From contig JAUWTX010000036.1 of the NCBI GenBank assembly GCA_030614505.1, positions 1 through 11,739 of the forward strand: a stretch of DNA of 11,739 nt, in the 5' to 3' direction. The DNA comes from Desulfuromonadales bacterium (GTDB lineage Bacteria > Desulfobacterota > Desulfuromonadia > Desulfuromonadales > BM103). A program made the translations under genes and the position numbers. The notes below the pieces were generated by a model, which saw only the letters and a list, made by a program, of their open reading frames with translations, did not search any database and had not been told where the DNA came from. Shown here piece after piece: positions 1 through 6,866 of this stretch (its first letter is position 1; each line of letters begins with the position of its first letter).

Positions 1-1360
1 GACCATGGTACACGAAATCCGGCAGAACTTCACGCAGTTCTGTTTCAACAACTCCGGGCCGACAACTGGATGTCACCCCTCCTTTGCCCTGGCTGACAAA
101 TGCCATCATGTTCTGGGCGGGTGCCATGAAATCGGCACCGGCGGCATCAAAGGCCCGGCGCTCCCAGTGCTGCTGGAATTGCATACCTCCAAGCTTTGTG
201 CCACCCCAGTCCTCTGGCTGAACGGTCACGACCAGGGCGCTGTTTGAATAGTTTCCTGTCCGCGCCATGCGACTCATACCGTTAACCACCAGGCCATCAG
301 GTTCGGAAGCTGCGTTGATCACTTCTCCCCCCGGGCACATGCAGAAAGAATAGACACCACGGCCTGTTTCATCGTCATTATAGCGCAGGGTGTAGTCTGC
401 AACCGGTAGTTGGTGGGCAAATTCACCATATTGAATCTGATTGATCAATTCAGCAGGATGTTCAACCCGCACACCAACCGCAAAACCTTTGGTATCAAGA
501 TGCACGTTGTTACTATCCAGCATGAGATAAGTGTCACGGGCACTGTGACCCGGTGCCAGCACCAGAGAATCACAAGGTAGCAACTCCCGGTCATTGAAGA
601 TGCCACCGACAATACGATCTTGGTGAATATCAAGATCTGTCAAACAGGTTTCGAAACGTATATCGACACCCAGTCTAATCAGGTGTTCCCGAAAATTAAT
701 GACAACTTTACGCAAACGATCCGTTCCGACGTGAGGACGGGCCTCGATCAGGATATCTTGCGGTGCCCCGCAGGCAACCAGAGTCTCGAGTACGGCCAGT
801 CTTTGCGGATGATTCAGGCGGGTGGTCAGCTTGCCGTCGGAAAAGGTCCCGGCGCCACCTTCACCGAACTGTACATTGCTGACTGAATTAAACTGGCCAG
901 CCGCCCAGAAGCTTTCGACATCTTTTACCCGTTGTTCAAGCGGCCGGCCGCGATCAACAAGAGTTACGCGGACGCCTGATTCAGCAAGGCGCTTAGCAGC
1001 AAAGAGACCAGCCGGGCCCATACCTATCACCAGGGCGTGATGAGCAGCGTTTACCTCGGGCAGATATATTTCTGGGCCCTTGGGTCTTTCTGTCGCATCG
1101 GCTACATCAGGAACAGAAGACAACGTCCCAAGCTGACCGCTGCCATGTTTTTGCAGAAGATTCTTTTCTTCGGCATAAGAGAATTCAACAGTATAAACTT
1201 TACGTATCCGACTTTTTTTACGGGCGTCGATGGAACGTCGGATAATCCTGAAATCCCTTAGTGCCTCAGCTTCAACACCAAGAGAGCGCGCAACTTCCAC
1301 GGCTAAAAGCTTTTCATCTACCGAGATATCGAGGGTCAGGTCACGCAACTGCAAAGCCAT
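1..1360 (-). CDS. NAD(P)/FAD-dependent dehydrogenase, COG2509-like (3' end outside window)
   Basis: About 453 residues are visible from the ATG at 1360; the C-terminus runs off the left edge. The protein starts with a small N-terminal domain (roughly residues 1-100, with SIDARKK at 43-49). A Rossmann dinucleotide-binding motif VIGMGPAGLFAA follows at 111-122, with the FAD ribose-binding D136 in LVDRG. The family-typical glycine-rich stretch QFGEGGAGTFSDGKLTTR lies at about 164-181, and LAPGHSARDTY comes later. These features match the uncharacterised FAD-dependent dehydrogenase family (COG2509), which is cytoplasmic and has no settled substrate. No membrane segment is seen. The gene begins 29 nt after the histidine kinase stop, so the two are probably co-transcribed. 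No strong Shine-Dalgarno is visible, and an in-frame GTG sits immediately before the ATG, so the start is uncertain by one codon; an in-frame stop lies just upstream. The family call is firm; the reaction is unknown. Confidence 0.88.
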   Translation of the reverse strand, partial: MALQLRDLTLDISVDEKLLAVEVARSLGVEAEALRDFRIIRRSIDARKKSRIRKVYTVEFSYAEEKNLLQKHGSGQLGTLSSVPDVADATERPKGPEIYLPEVNAAHHALVIGMGPAGLFAAKRLAESGVRVTLVDRGRPLEQRVKDVESFWAAGQFNSVSNVQFGEGGAGTFSDGKLTTRLNHPQRLAVLETLVACGAPQDILIEARPHVGTDRLRKVVINFREHLIRLGVDIRFETCLTDLDIHQDRIVGGIFNDRELLPCDSLVLAPGHSARDTYLMLDSNNVHLDTKGFAVGVRVEHPAELINQIQYGEFAHQLPVADYTLRYNDDETGRGVYSFCMCPGGEVINAASEPDGLVVNGMSRMARTGNYSNSALVVTVQPEDWGGTKLGGMQFQQHWERRAFDAAGADFMAPAQNMMAFVSQGKGGVTSSCRPGVVETELREVLPDFVYHG

Positions 1361-1389
1361 CACATTGTCCGATCGTCAAGCATCAGGAG

Positions 1390-2553
1390 TCATACCAGAG
1401 GCAACCAAATCTGAAAAGTCGTCCCCTGACCAGGTTCGCTCACAACATTGATACGACCGGCGTAGGTTTTAACGATACGCAATACCACGGAAAGTCCAAA
1501 GCCGGTGCCCCGTTCCTTGGTCGTAAAAAAAGGGTCGAAAATATTATGCAGATGCTCCTCAGGAATCCCTCCACCGGTATCACCGACCGTCATCAGAACG
1601 TCCTTATCATCGTGTTCCAGCGATACTGAAAGGGTGCCGCCCTGCTTCATTTCAAAGAGAGCATTGGAAAACAAGTTGGAAAAAACCTGGCCAAGTTCAT
1701 CGGCATCCGCCAGGATTGAAGGAGTCTGCTGTGGCAAATGCTTATGCAGGACAACTCCCTGCACGCGCATTTGCTCGAGAAACGGCTGCAAACTTTTTTC
1801 GATAATGTCATCGATATGGACGGTACGTAACTGGAATGGAGAGCGCTTGCTGGTAGAGAGAAGCTTGACCAATATGGCATCAATGCGTTCCACTTCGTTG
1901 ATGATCTTATCTGAATAAGACCGCATTTCCGGTTCCTTTTCCAAACCGGCACTCATTACCTGGGCAAACAGGCTGATTGAATTCAGCGGGTTGCGGATTT
2001 CATGGGCCATCCCTGCAGAAAGGTGCCCGAGCGCTGCAAGTTTTTCAGTCAACAGGATCTCATGATGAGCACGTTCGAGCTCTGTCGTCTTGTGTTCGAC
2101 ACGCTCTTCCAGTTCGCGATTCCATCGTTCGATCTCTGCATGCAGTTCTCCCTGCTCCCGGACAAGTTCCTTGTTGCGCAACTCTATGGAACGAATGTGG
2201 AGAACATTTTCTATACGTTCGACCAGTTTGGCGTTGCTGAAGGGCTTGAGGATATAGTCTGCAGCCCCTGCCTTCATCAATTCAACAGCAACCTCTTCGC
2301 TCCCTTTACCGGTAAACATAATCACATAAGTCTCAGGAAAACGCGCACGCATCTCTATAAGCGCATCAAGCCCGTTGACTTTAGGCATCATGTAGTCAAG
2401 GAGAACCAGTGCGGGTTGCTCACGTTCGATCAGCCCATAACTTTCTGAAGCGTTGTCAACAACAGAGACATCGAACCCCTTGCTGCTCAACACCATGGAG
2501 GTGAGCTCAAGGATCATGCGTTCGTCATCAACAATCAGGAGTTTTTCACGCAT
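1390..2553 (-). CDS. Receiver-histidine kinase (N-terminal REC, HisKA, HATPase_c)
   Basis: The 387-residue protein has a receiver domain at about 1-120, with acidic residues D9/D10, phospho-acceptor D53 in LLDYMMP, T81 and K103. A charged helical, probably coiled-coil, linker spans about 120-170. A HisKA domain follows with the phosphorylated H184 in HEIRNPL. The HATPase domain has an N-box near N297, a G1 box DTGGGIP (325-331), an F-box FDPFFTTKERGTG (339-351) and GTGFGL (349-354). There is no transmembrane segment, so it should be a soluble kinase whose activity is set by phosphorylation of its own N-terminal receiver. The receiver precedes the kinase, unlike classic hybrid kinases where it follows. 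The ATP-site sequence is NtrB-like. The signal and target are not shown by the sequence. Candidate partners are the stand-alone receivers upstream. It is the first gene of its own unit, behind the uspA terminator and a candidate promoter. Confidence 0.95.
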   Translation of the reverse strand: MREKLLIVDDERMILELTSMVLSSKGFDVSVVDNASESYGLIEREQPALVLLDYMMPKVNGLDALIEMRARFPETYVIMFTGKGSEEVAVELMKAGAADYILKPFSNAKLVERIENVLHIRSIELRNKELVREQGELHAEIERWNRELEERVEHKTTELERAHHEILLTEKLAALGHLSAGMAHEIRNPLNSISLFAQVMSAGLEKEPEMRSYSDKIINEVERIDAILVKLLSTSKRSPFQLRTVHIDDIIEKSLQPFLEQMRVQGVVLHKHLPQQTPSILADADELGQVFSNLFSNALFEMKQGGTLSVSLEHDDKDVLMTVGDTGGGIPEEHLHNIFDPFFTTKERGTGFGLSVVLRIVKTYAGRINVVSEPGQGTTFQIWLPLV

Positions 2554-2590
2554 AGCCTGTTACTCTTTCATTGTTCATCGCTAAAAAGTC

Positions 2591-2619
2591 AGAATACTCT
2601 CCAGGCCATCCTTTGACAA
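2591..2619 (-). promoter_or_regulatory. Candidate sigma70 promoter for the receiver-kinase/dehydrogenase unit
   Basis: On the minus strand a TTGTCA (-35, 2619-2614) is followed after exactly 17 nt by TATTCT (-10, 2596-2591). This would place the transcript start near 2584, about 30 nt before the kinase ATG at 2553. It lies just past the uspA terminator, where a new promoter is expected. Consensus match only. Confidence 0.55.
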
Positions 2620-2642
2620 GGCTATAGGTTGCCACAAGGCAC

Positions 2643-2669
2643 AAAAAAGGCAGCGTTTCCGCTGCCTTT
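2643..2669 (-). terminator. Rho-independent terminator after uspA
   Basis: Read on the minus strand, a 7-bp GGCAGCG/CGCTGCC stem closes a GAAA tetraloop. It is extended by an A/T stretch and followed by six T residues (2648-2643). It begins about 20 nt after the uspA stop. Stem, stable GNRA loop and U-tract are all present, making this the clearest terminator in the window. It ends the long upstream transcript. Confidence 0.88.
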
Positions 2670-2690
2670 GCAAATCTGAAAGAGGAGGAA

Positions 2691-3134
2691 TTACTCCTGG
2701 ATGCGTATCGTCATCACCGGGATCGGGGATTTTCGTACAACCTTCTCTGCGGTACTGCCGAAGAGAACATGGTCAAGGCCTGTACGACCATGAGTGCCCA
2801 ACACGATTAGATCGACATTGAATTCAACGGCCCTTTTGATAATTTCATCATCTGGGATACCTGGGAAGACAAAGGATTCAAAATTACTGAAATCCTTCAT
2901 ATGAGTTCGACAAAACTTTTCCATCAACTTCTCAGCGCCTTGCTCTATCTCCTCTTCGAGTTTGTCAAATGAGATGTGCGGCACATAAAAACCGCGCAGG
3001 TCAACCGGTTCATTGATAACATGCACAACAATCAGTTTGCTGTCAAACTTGCGAGCCACTGAGAGCGCAGACTGAAAAGCAAAATCAGAGCCTTCTGAAA
3101 AATCGGTAGCAAACAGAACGGTTTTGAAATTCAT
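2691..3134 (-). CDS. Universal stress protein, UspA family
   Basis: The 147-residue product has the single-Usp-domain length. It begins MNFKTVLFATDFSEGSD, the usual first strand with D11. It ends with the ATP-binding signature G-x2-G-x9-G-S (G113, G116, G126, S127 in GTHGRTGLDHVLFGST), so an ATP-binding type is expected. Usp proteins are cytoplasmic and linked to stress survival; the specific role is unknown. The start is set at 3134 because GAGGAGG lies 5 nt upstream. An in-frame start 15 codons earlier (3179) lacks such a site and would add residues atypical for the family. It follows the stand-alone receiver by 56 nt and precedes a strong terminator, so it is the last gene of that unit. 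Co-transcription with a receiver suggests stress signalling but does not prove it. Confidence 0.95.
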   Translation of the reverse strand: MNFKTVLFATDFSEGSDFAFQSALSVARKFDSKLIVVHVINEPVDLRGFYVPHISFDKLEEEIEQGAEKLMEKFCRTHMKDFSNFESFVFPGIPDDEIIKRAVEFNVDLIVLGTHGRTGLDHVLFGSTAEKVVRKSPIPVMTIRIQE

Positions 3135-3190
3135 GCTTTCCTCCTCTCTATCCAACCCAAAAGACTGTCGGATAATCAATAAACTGGCAG

Positions 3191-3583
3191 TTAGGAAACC
3201 TGGGCGACTGACCCACCATTGAATATTTTCTTCATAACCGAACGCAACTCATCAAGTCTCACAGGTTTGTGCAGATATTCGTAGGCACCCAGATTCATCG
3301 CTTCAAGATATGACTCAACACCACCATAGGCCGTTATCATAATAACATTAGTGCTCGGAAATTTACGACTGAGTTCGCGCAGAAAAGCCAGTCCATTCAT
3401 CTCCGGCATGTTGATATCACTGATAACCAAACTGACCTTTTCCCGGCCGAGATAATCGAGGGCCTCATTACCGTTAGCCGCACTGTCTACCTCAAAACCT
3501 TCCTGAGACAACAGCTTGGACAACCCGATCCGGGTGTTTTCCTCATCATCAACTATCAAAATGCGCTTTATTGTCTCGCCCAA
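3191..3583 (-). CDS. Stand-alone response-regulator receiver (CheY-like)
   Basis: This is a single receiver domain with no output domain, ending about 10 residues after its last helix. Numbering from a TTG start at 3583 (130 residues), the acidic pair is D12/D13 in ILIVDDEEN, the phospho-acceptor is D56 in SDINMPEMNG, with T84 in MITAYGG and K106 in LHKP. All key residues are intact, so it should accept phosphoryl groups and act by protein contact or in a phosphorelay. The start is ambiguous. The frame stays open to an ATG at 3625 and a TTG at 3643, the latter with GGGAG 6 nt upstream. I prefer 3583: it gives the usual short lead to the first strand and has GAGG 5 nt upstream. The 20 extra residues do not look receiver-like, and the 3643 TTG coincides with a TTGACA promoter element. 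It is followed by uspA. Confidence 0.9.
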   Translation of the reverse strand: MGETIKRILIVDDEENTRIGLSKLLSQEGFEVDSAANGNEALDYLGREKVSLVISDINMPEMNGLAFLRELSRKFPSTNVIMITAYGGVESYLEAMNLGAYEYLHKPVRLDELRSVMKKIFNGGSVAQVS

Positions 3584-3585
3584 AA

Positions 3586-3600
3586 TAACCTCTGAGGTTA
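3586..3600. promoter_or_regulatory. 15-bp perfect dyad (TAACCTC-T-GAGGTTA), possible operator or RBS-masking element
   Basis: Seven-base arms flank one central base with no mismatch. The site lies between a candidate promoter (3616-3643) and the preferred TTG start at 3583, and one arm contains the GAGG that would serve as ribosome binding site. It could bind a dimeric regulator just downstream of the transcript start, or fold in RNA as a 5-bp stem with a 5-nt loop that hides the ribosome site. Function is inferred. Confidence 0.35.
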
Positions 3601-3615
3601 AATAATTATGGTGAA

Positions 3616-3643
3616 AGTTTAACATGGGGCCATTCTCTGTCAA
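3616..3643 (-). promoter_or_regulatory. Candidate promoter for the receiver-uspA pair
   Basis: A consensus TTGACA (3643-3638) is followed after 16 nt by TAAACT (3621-3616, four of six matches to TATAAT). Transcription would start near 3609, about 25 nt before the preferred TTG start at 3583. It sits in the gap after the purine nucleoside phosphorylase gene. The first three bases of the -35 are also a possible TTG start codon, so promoter and long-ORF readings compete. Confidence 0.4.
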
Positions 3644-3717
3644 GCAGAGCTCCCGTGAATTTTTAAAAAAAATATCCCTACAAAACAGGAGGTTACGAAA
3701 TATACAAGGTCAGGAGA

Positions 3718-4572
3718 TCAATCAGTTTTCTCGGTATTTATTTCTTGCCAGACATCGATAAAAAGACGAACCAGAGAGGGGAATAAACAGGCATGTTCAG
3801 TGCTGCAGTCAAGGACGTCCTGATGAGACAAGGTGTCGGGGCTCAAACCAGCGGCATAATTGGCAACAAAGGCGACAGCCGCAACCTGCATGCCCAGATA
3901 CCTGGCCATAATGGCTTCAGGGACTGTTGACATGGAAACCACGTCGACTCCGGCGATCTCCAGAAAACGTATTTCTGCCGGTGTTTCATAGGAAGGCCCA
4001 GGCATGGCCGCCAGAACACCGCGATGCAACACGATATTGCCTGTATCACGACTCAACAGGTTATCGTAAACATTCTGCTGATATGTCCCGACCAGGTCGA
4101 TAAAGATATCGCCTGAAAGACCTCGCAAAGGGTTGTCACCAAGGAGATTCAGATGATCCTCAACCAGCATAAAATCACCGGGACGGTAAGTTCGGTTGAT
4201 CCCACCAGTTGCACAGGTCAGCAAAATACGTGAACAGCCCAAGGAAGCGGCCAACCGCACCGGGAAAGCTGCCTGAAATGCACTGAGTCCTTGATAGCAG
4301 TGGAAGCGGCCGACAAAAAAAAGGATATTCCAGGAAGAGTATTGCACCGCGACCAGTTGACCACCGTGACCGGCAATCTGACCAGCGGGGAAACAGTCCC
4401 AGTCACTATACTCAATAACACCGAGCGTCTTACCCAGCTGGAACGCCCCACTCCAACCAGAGCCAAGAACAACGGCCAAATCAAAATTCTCGACCTGAGT
4501 CAGGCTGCGGATCTTTTTAACGAGTTGGTCGCCGGAGTCGCCAGGATTATAGCCCAAGGAGGTTTCGGACAC
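3718..4572 (-). CDS. Purine nucleoside phosphorylase, trimeric (class II) type
   Basis: The enzyme splits purine (deoxy)nucleosides with phosphate to give free base and (deoxy)ribose-1-phosphate, in cytoplasmic purine salvage. With a GTG start at 4572 it has 284 residues, close to family size. Family motifs in order are VVLGSGWSG (34-42), GRFHCYQG (88-95, phosphate-site R and H), TGGIN (122-126), GPSYETPAE (192-200, base-binding E196), MSTVPE (214-219) and N238 in ANYAAG. The Glu/Asn pair predicts guanosine/inosine preference rather than adenosine. Small departures from the usual sequence are SMSTVPE for GMSTVPE and ANYAAG for TN-AAG. The start is uncertain: GTG 4572 overlaps the upstream receiver gene by 26 nt and a TTG at 4557 by 11 nt. 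The frame is open further upstream (TTG 4665), but that would overlap by about 120 nt. The overlap suggests translational coupling. Trimeric enzymes of this type are often named punA. Confidence 0.93.
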   Translation of the reverse strand: MSETSLGYNPGDSGDQLVKKIRSLTQVENFDLAVVLGSGWSGAFQLGKTLGVIEYSDWDCFPAGQIAGHGGQLVAVQYSSWNILFFVGRFHCYQGLSAFQAAFPVRLAASLGCSRILLTCATGGINRTYRPGDFMLVEDHLNLLGDNPLRGLSGDIFIDLVGTYQQNVYDNLLSRDTGNIVLHRGVLAAMPGPSYETPAEIRFLEIAGVDVVSMSTVPEAIMARYLGMQVAAVAFVANYAAGLSPDTLSHQDVLDCSTEHACLFPSLVRLFIDVWQEINTEKTD

Positions 4573-5074
4573 GGTCTTGTAACTCTCGAGGTTTAAAAGA
4601 TTTGCTGATAAAATCGTCGGCACCGATAAGACGTACTTCAGAGGCGGTTTCTTCGCCACGCTCAACGCCGCTCATGGCAAGCACCTTGACCTGATCGCGA
4701 TGAGAGAATGTTTGCAGAGATTGCAGAATTTCCTTGCCGTTTGTGCCAGGGATGTTCAAATCAAGCAAAACCAGCTGCGGCACAAGTGTAGTGATCAGTT
4801 GCCAGGCTTCCTTTCCGTCTGCAGCGGTAATAAGTTCTACCGAAAGTTCGTTGAGAATGTCCTTGATCATTTCACGGAAGAAACGAGCATCATCGACAAT
4901 CAGAATGACAGGTTGTCCAGATGGAGCTTTTGCTGGTTGAATCTTTGGCTCTTCAACCAGCGAGGCTTCAAAAACATGTTTGCATCCCGGGCATTTGATC
5001 CTGGCTACATCTGACTTACTGGCAGAAGGATCTATGCGGTAACGCGCTTGGCATGCAGGACAGGTAATTACCAT
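4547..5074 (-). CDS. Zinc-ribbon (MJ0042-type)/receiver fusion protein
   Basis: The protein has 175 residues. An N-terminal zinc-ribbon-like motif has four cysteines in two CxxC knuckles (C5/C8 in TCPAC and C28/C31 in KCPGC), separated by a basic stretch. A proline/alanine linker (about 42-54) follows, then a receiver domain with D61/D62 in VDDARFF, phospho-acceptor D105 in LLDLNIPG, S135, and K158 in FISKSF. The proline that normally follows that lysine is serine. It has no other output domain, so the zinc ribbon is the likely effector or localisation element; its target is unknown. The start at ATG 5074 matches the usual opening of such zinc ribbons and leaves 8 nt after the rodZ stop. A GTG at 5086 would instead overlap the rodZ stop by 4 nt. 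Receptors or kinases that act on it are not identifiable from the sequence. Confidence 0.92.
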   Translation of the reverse strand: MVITCPACQARYRIDPSASKSDVARIKCPGCKHVFEASLVEEPKIQPAKAPSGQPVILIVDDARFFREMIKDILNELSVELITAADGKEAWQLITTLVPQLVLLDLNIPGTNGKEILQSLQTFSHRDQVKVLAMSGVERGEETASEVRLIGADDFISKSFKPRELQDRVRNLLGL

Positions 5075-5082
5075 AACAGGGG

Positions 5083-5976
5083 TCACTCTTCCGTAGCCGA
5101 CTGCAACTGAAAAGATTCCAGATCACCAAGGTTCAGTTCAACGCCATCCAGCCAGAAACGCGCCACACCCGGTCCGGCCAGCTCGAGCCTTACCTTCTCC
5201 TTGATTTTCCAGGTCAAATCAAGCCCATCATGCAATTTGTATTGATGCGGCTTACGGTCATCAAGATGAATTATAAGCGAGCTCTCAGACAATGCAAGCA
5301 TCCTTAATGATGCCCCACCCGGGGAGACTGGCGGCAACGGTTCGCGCCCAGGAGTCTCTAACACAACAGCAGCTGCAATCGGCTCTTCTTTTGGAGGAGA
5401 ATTAACCCCCCTTTGCTCTATCTTGCCAGACGGCTCTATCTTATCAACCTGCTCTATCTTATCGGCACTCCCTGTCTTACCGGCCTCCTCTGCTGCATCG
5501 ACTTGTACCTGAACAGGCTTCTGTTCTGTCGCAATCTGATTTGAAGTCACACCGGCAGGCTCCTTGGTCTGAAACATGGGGAGCAGAAAATATATCGCGA
5601 GGCCCAAGATTAGAACGGCAAGCAAACCAAATAAAAGCTTACCCCAGGCGCCCCCTCCTGTAGCAGGTTTACTGGAACGTCTGGATTGATGCATGGGGAC
5701 AGGAGTGTACTTGAGAGAGAGGTGCCCGACACTTGGCTCGGTATTTTCAAGCTGTGACAGCAGGGAACTGTCATCAAGGCCAAGATAACGAGCGTAAACC
5801 CGGATAAACCCTGTCACATAGGCTTGACCTGGAAGATCAGAGAATTGATTGTTTTCCAGACTTTCCAGATAAGTTTTCCGGATACACGTGTGCTGTGCGG
5901 CATCCTGCAGTGAGCGACCGATTTTCTCACGTTGCTCTTTCAGTATGGCACCGATATTTACAGCTGGGTTTTCCAT
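5083..5976 (-). CDS. rodZ: RodZ-like cytoskeleton/cell-shape protein (HTH, TM, DUF4115)
   Basis: The 297-residue protein has the RodZ architecture. A cytoplasmic helix-turn-helix domain of the HTH_25 type covers about 7-66 (GAILKEQREKIGRSLQDAA, then LPGQAYVTGFIRVYARYLGL). One membrane helix lies at about 112-134. A periplasmic low-complexity linker follows (about 135-222), and then a beta-rich C-terminal domain (about 225-290, with LTWKIKEKVRLEL and WLDGVELNLG) resembling DUF4115. In model species RodZ links MreB to the envelope and affects rod shape. The linker holds a short K-I-E-Q/P repeat near 172-188. The gene begins at the ATG at 5976, sharing one base with the stop of the TPR lipoprotein gene (TGATG); a GTG at 5979 is the alternative. 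Tight coupling suggests linked expression of the two envelope proteins. Without comparison, a divergent RodZ-domain paralogue cannot be excluded. Confidence 0.88.
   Translation of the reverse strand: MENPAVNIGAILKEQREKIGRSLQDAAQHTCIRKTYLESLENNQFSDLPGQAYVTGFIRVYARYLGLDDSSLLSQLENTEPSVGHLSLKYTPVPMHQSRRSSKPATGGGAWGKLLFGLLAVLILGLAIYFLLPMFQTKEPAGVTSNQIATEQKPVQVQVDAAEEAGKTGSADKIEQVDKIEPSGKIEQRGVNSPPKEEPIAAAVVLETPGREPLPPVSPGGASLRMLALSESSLIIHLDDRKPHQYKLHDGLDLTWKIKEKVRLELAGPGVARFWLDGVELNLGDLESFQLQSATEE
5415..5484 (-). repeat. 18-bp tandem repeat inside the rodZ linker
   Basis: Units starting at 5415, 5433 and 5451 share GCTCTATCTT on the plus strand and are spaced exactly 18 bp apart. A decayed fourth copy starts at about 5469. 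In protein they give a six-residue repeat of the form x-D/G-K-I-E-Q/P in the periplasmic linker. Whole-codon units preserve the reading frame, so copy number can vary without breaking the gene. Confidence 0.75.
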
Positions 5977-6755
5977 CACTTGTTTATAATCTTCAGATAA
6001 TTTCCTGCCAATCTGGCAGTTTCGCTTTGCGGAGCCAAACGAATAACCTCAAGGAAGGCCTTTTTAGCTTCTCTGGTCTCTTTCATCTTCATGTAGACCA
6101 AGCCCTGCCAGTAATGGCCATCGGGAAACCTGGGAGCCAATTCGACGGTGCGAGTAAACATATCGAGGGCTTCAACTGGCCGATCCTGACTGTAATAGAG
6201 TTCCCCCAGGCGGAACGGCGCCACGTAATAATTGGGATTGATCTCTATCGATTTCCGGTATGAACGTTCAGCGGCCGGATAGTCCTGTTTCTGGGAATTG
6301 GCCAGACCGATTCCAGTCCAGGACATCTCCGGTCGATCAAACAGGAGGTTGTCCGCGGCAGTCCGGAAGGCGATGATCGCGTCATCATAACGCTCCATGG
6401 ACAAATAGAGCGCGGCAAGGTTGTTATAATACTTGGGCTCGTCATCACTCAGTTCGATGGCGTTTATTAAATGCTTTTCAGCCAGATCATGTGCCTGTTT
6501 AATCCAGTAGGCTTGAGCCAAAGCAGCCTGGATCCGGGGGGCACGAGCATCATATTTTTCAGCTTCAAGAAACTCTCTGAGGGCTTCTGTTGGATTCTGC
6601 TCATTCAGTGACGCGACACCCAGAGTGTAATGATAGGATGCACTCTTACTGTCCGACATGGATGGTTCTCCAGAGACACAAGCCGTCAGGACACAGGTCA
6701 TCAAAACAAGGGCAAGAAAGGTCCAGTTCGGCGAAAACAAACGGTACAGCATCAT
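5976..6755 (-). CDS. TPR lipoprotein, PilF/PilW-like type IV pilus biogenesis protein
   Basis: The 259-residue product opens with a lipoprotein signal peptide: basic start MMLYR, hydrophobic core FLALVLMTCV, and lipobox LTAC with the lipidated cysteine at 26. The rest is about five or six tetratricopeptide repeats (for example YYNNLAALYLSMERYDDAI and AERSYRKSIEINPNYYVA). PilF/PilW proteins of this build are outer-membrane lipoproteins that help the PilQ secretin assemble. A general TPR lipoprotein is possible. The start at 6755 is chosen because GAAAGG lies 6 nt upstream. An in-frame ATG at 6776 would add seven residues and has a weaker site. The gene overlaps the start of rodZ and follows the hypothetical gene by 111 nt. 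Confidence 0.85.
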   Translation of the reverse strand: MMLYRLFSPNWTFLALVLMTCVLTACVSGEPSMSDSKSASYHYTLGVASLNEQNPTEALREFLEAEKYDARAPRIQAALAQAYWIKQAHDLAEKHLINAIELSDDEPKYYNNLAALYLSMERYDDAIIAFRTAADNLLFDRPEMSWTGIGLANSQKQDYPAAERSYRKSIEINPNYYVAPFRLGELYYSQDRPVEALDMFTRTVELAPRFPDGHYWQGLVYMKMKETREAKKAFLEVIRLAPQSETARLAGNYLKIINK

Positions 6756-6866
6756 AAAAAACCTTTCTGTAAGCATCTCAAATCTGGGTCTGTCAGTGAA
6801 TTATGGATAAACAGTGTAAGTCCTTGTGCTATTTGCCGTCGAGTACTTACGGATTCAGGCCTTAGG

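Noticed and set aside
1261..1629. Plus-strand open frames opposite the kinase and other genes
   Set aside because: They mirror well-supported minus-strand genes, have no recognisable domains and no proper ribosome sites.
3660..3690. T-run after the purine nucleoside phosphorylase as an intrinsic terminator
   Set aside because: Eight T residues are present on the minus strand, but the preceding stem is only three or four base pairs.
6756..6866. Promoter or terminator between the hypothetical gene and the TPR lipoprotein
   Set aside because: A CATAAT is present but has no matching -35, and the GTAAGT/ACTTAC pairing is too short and widely spaced to call a hairpin.
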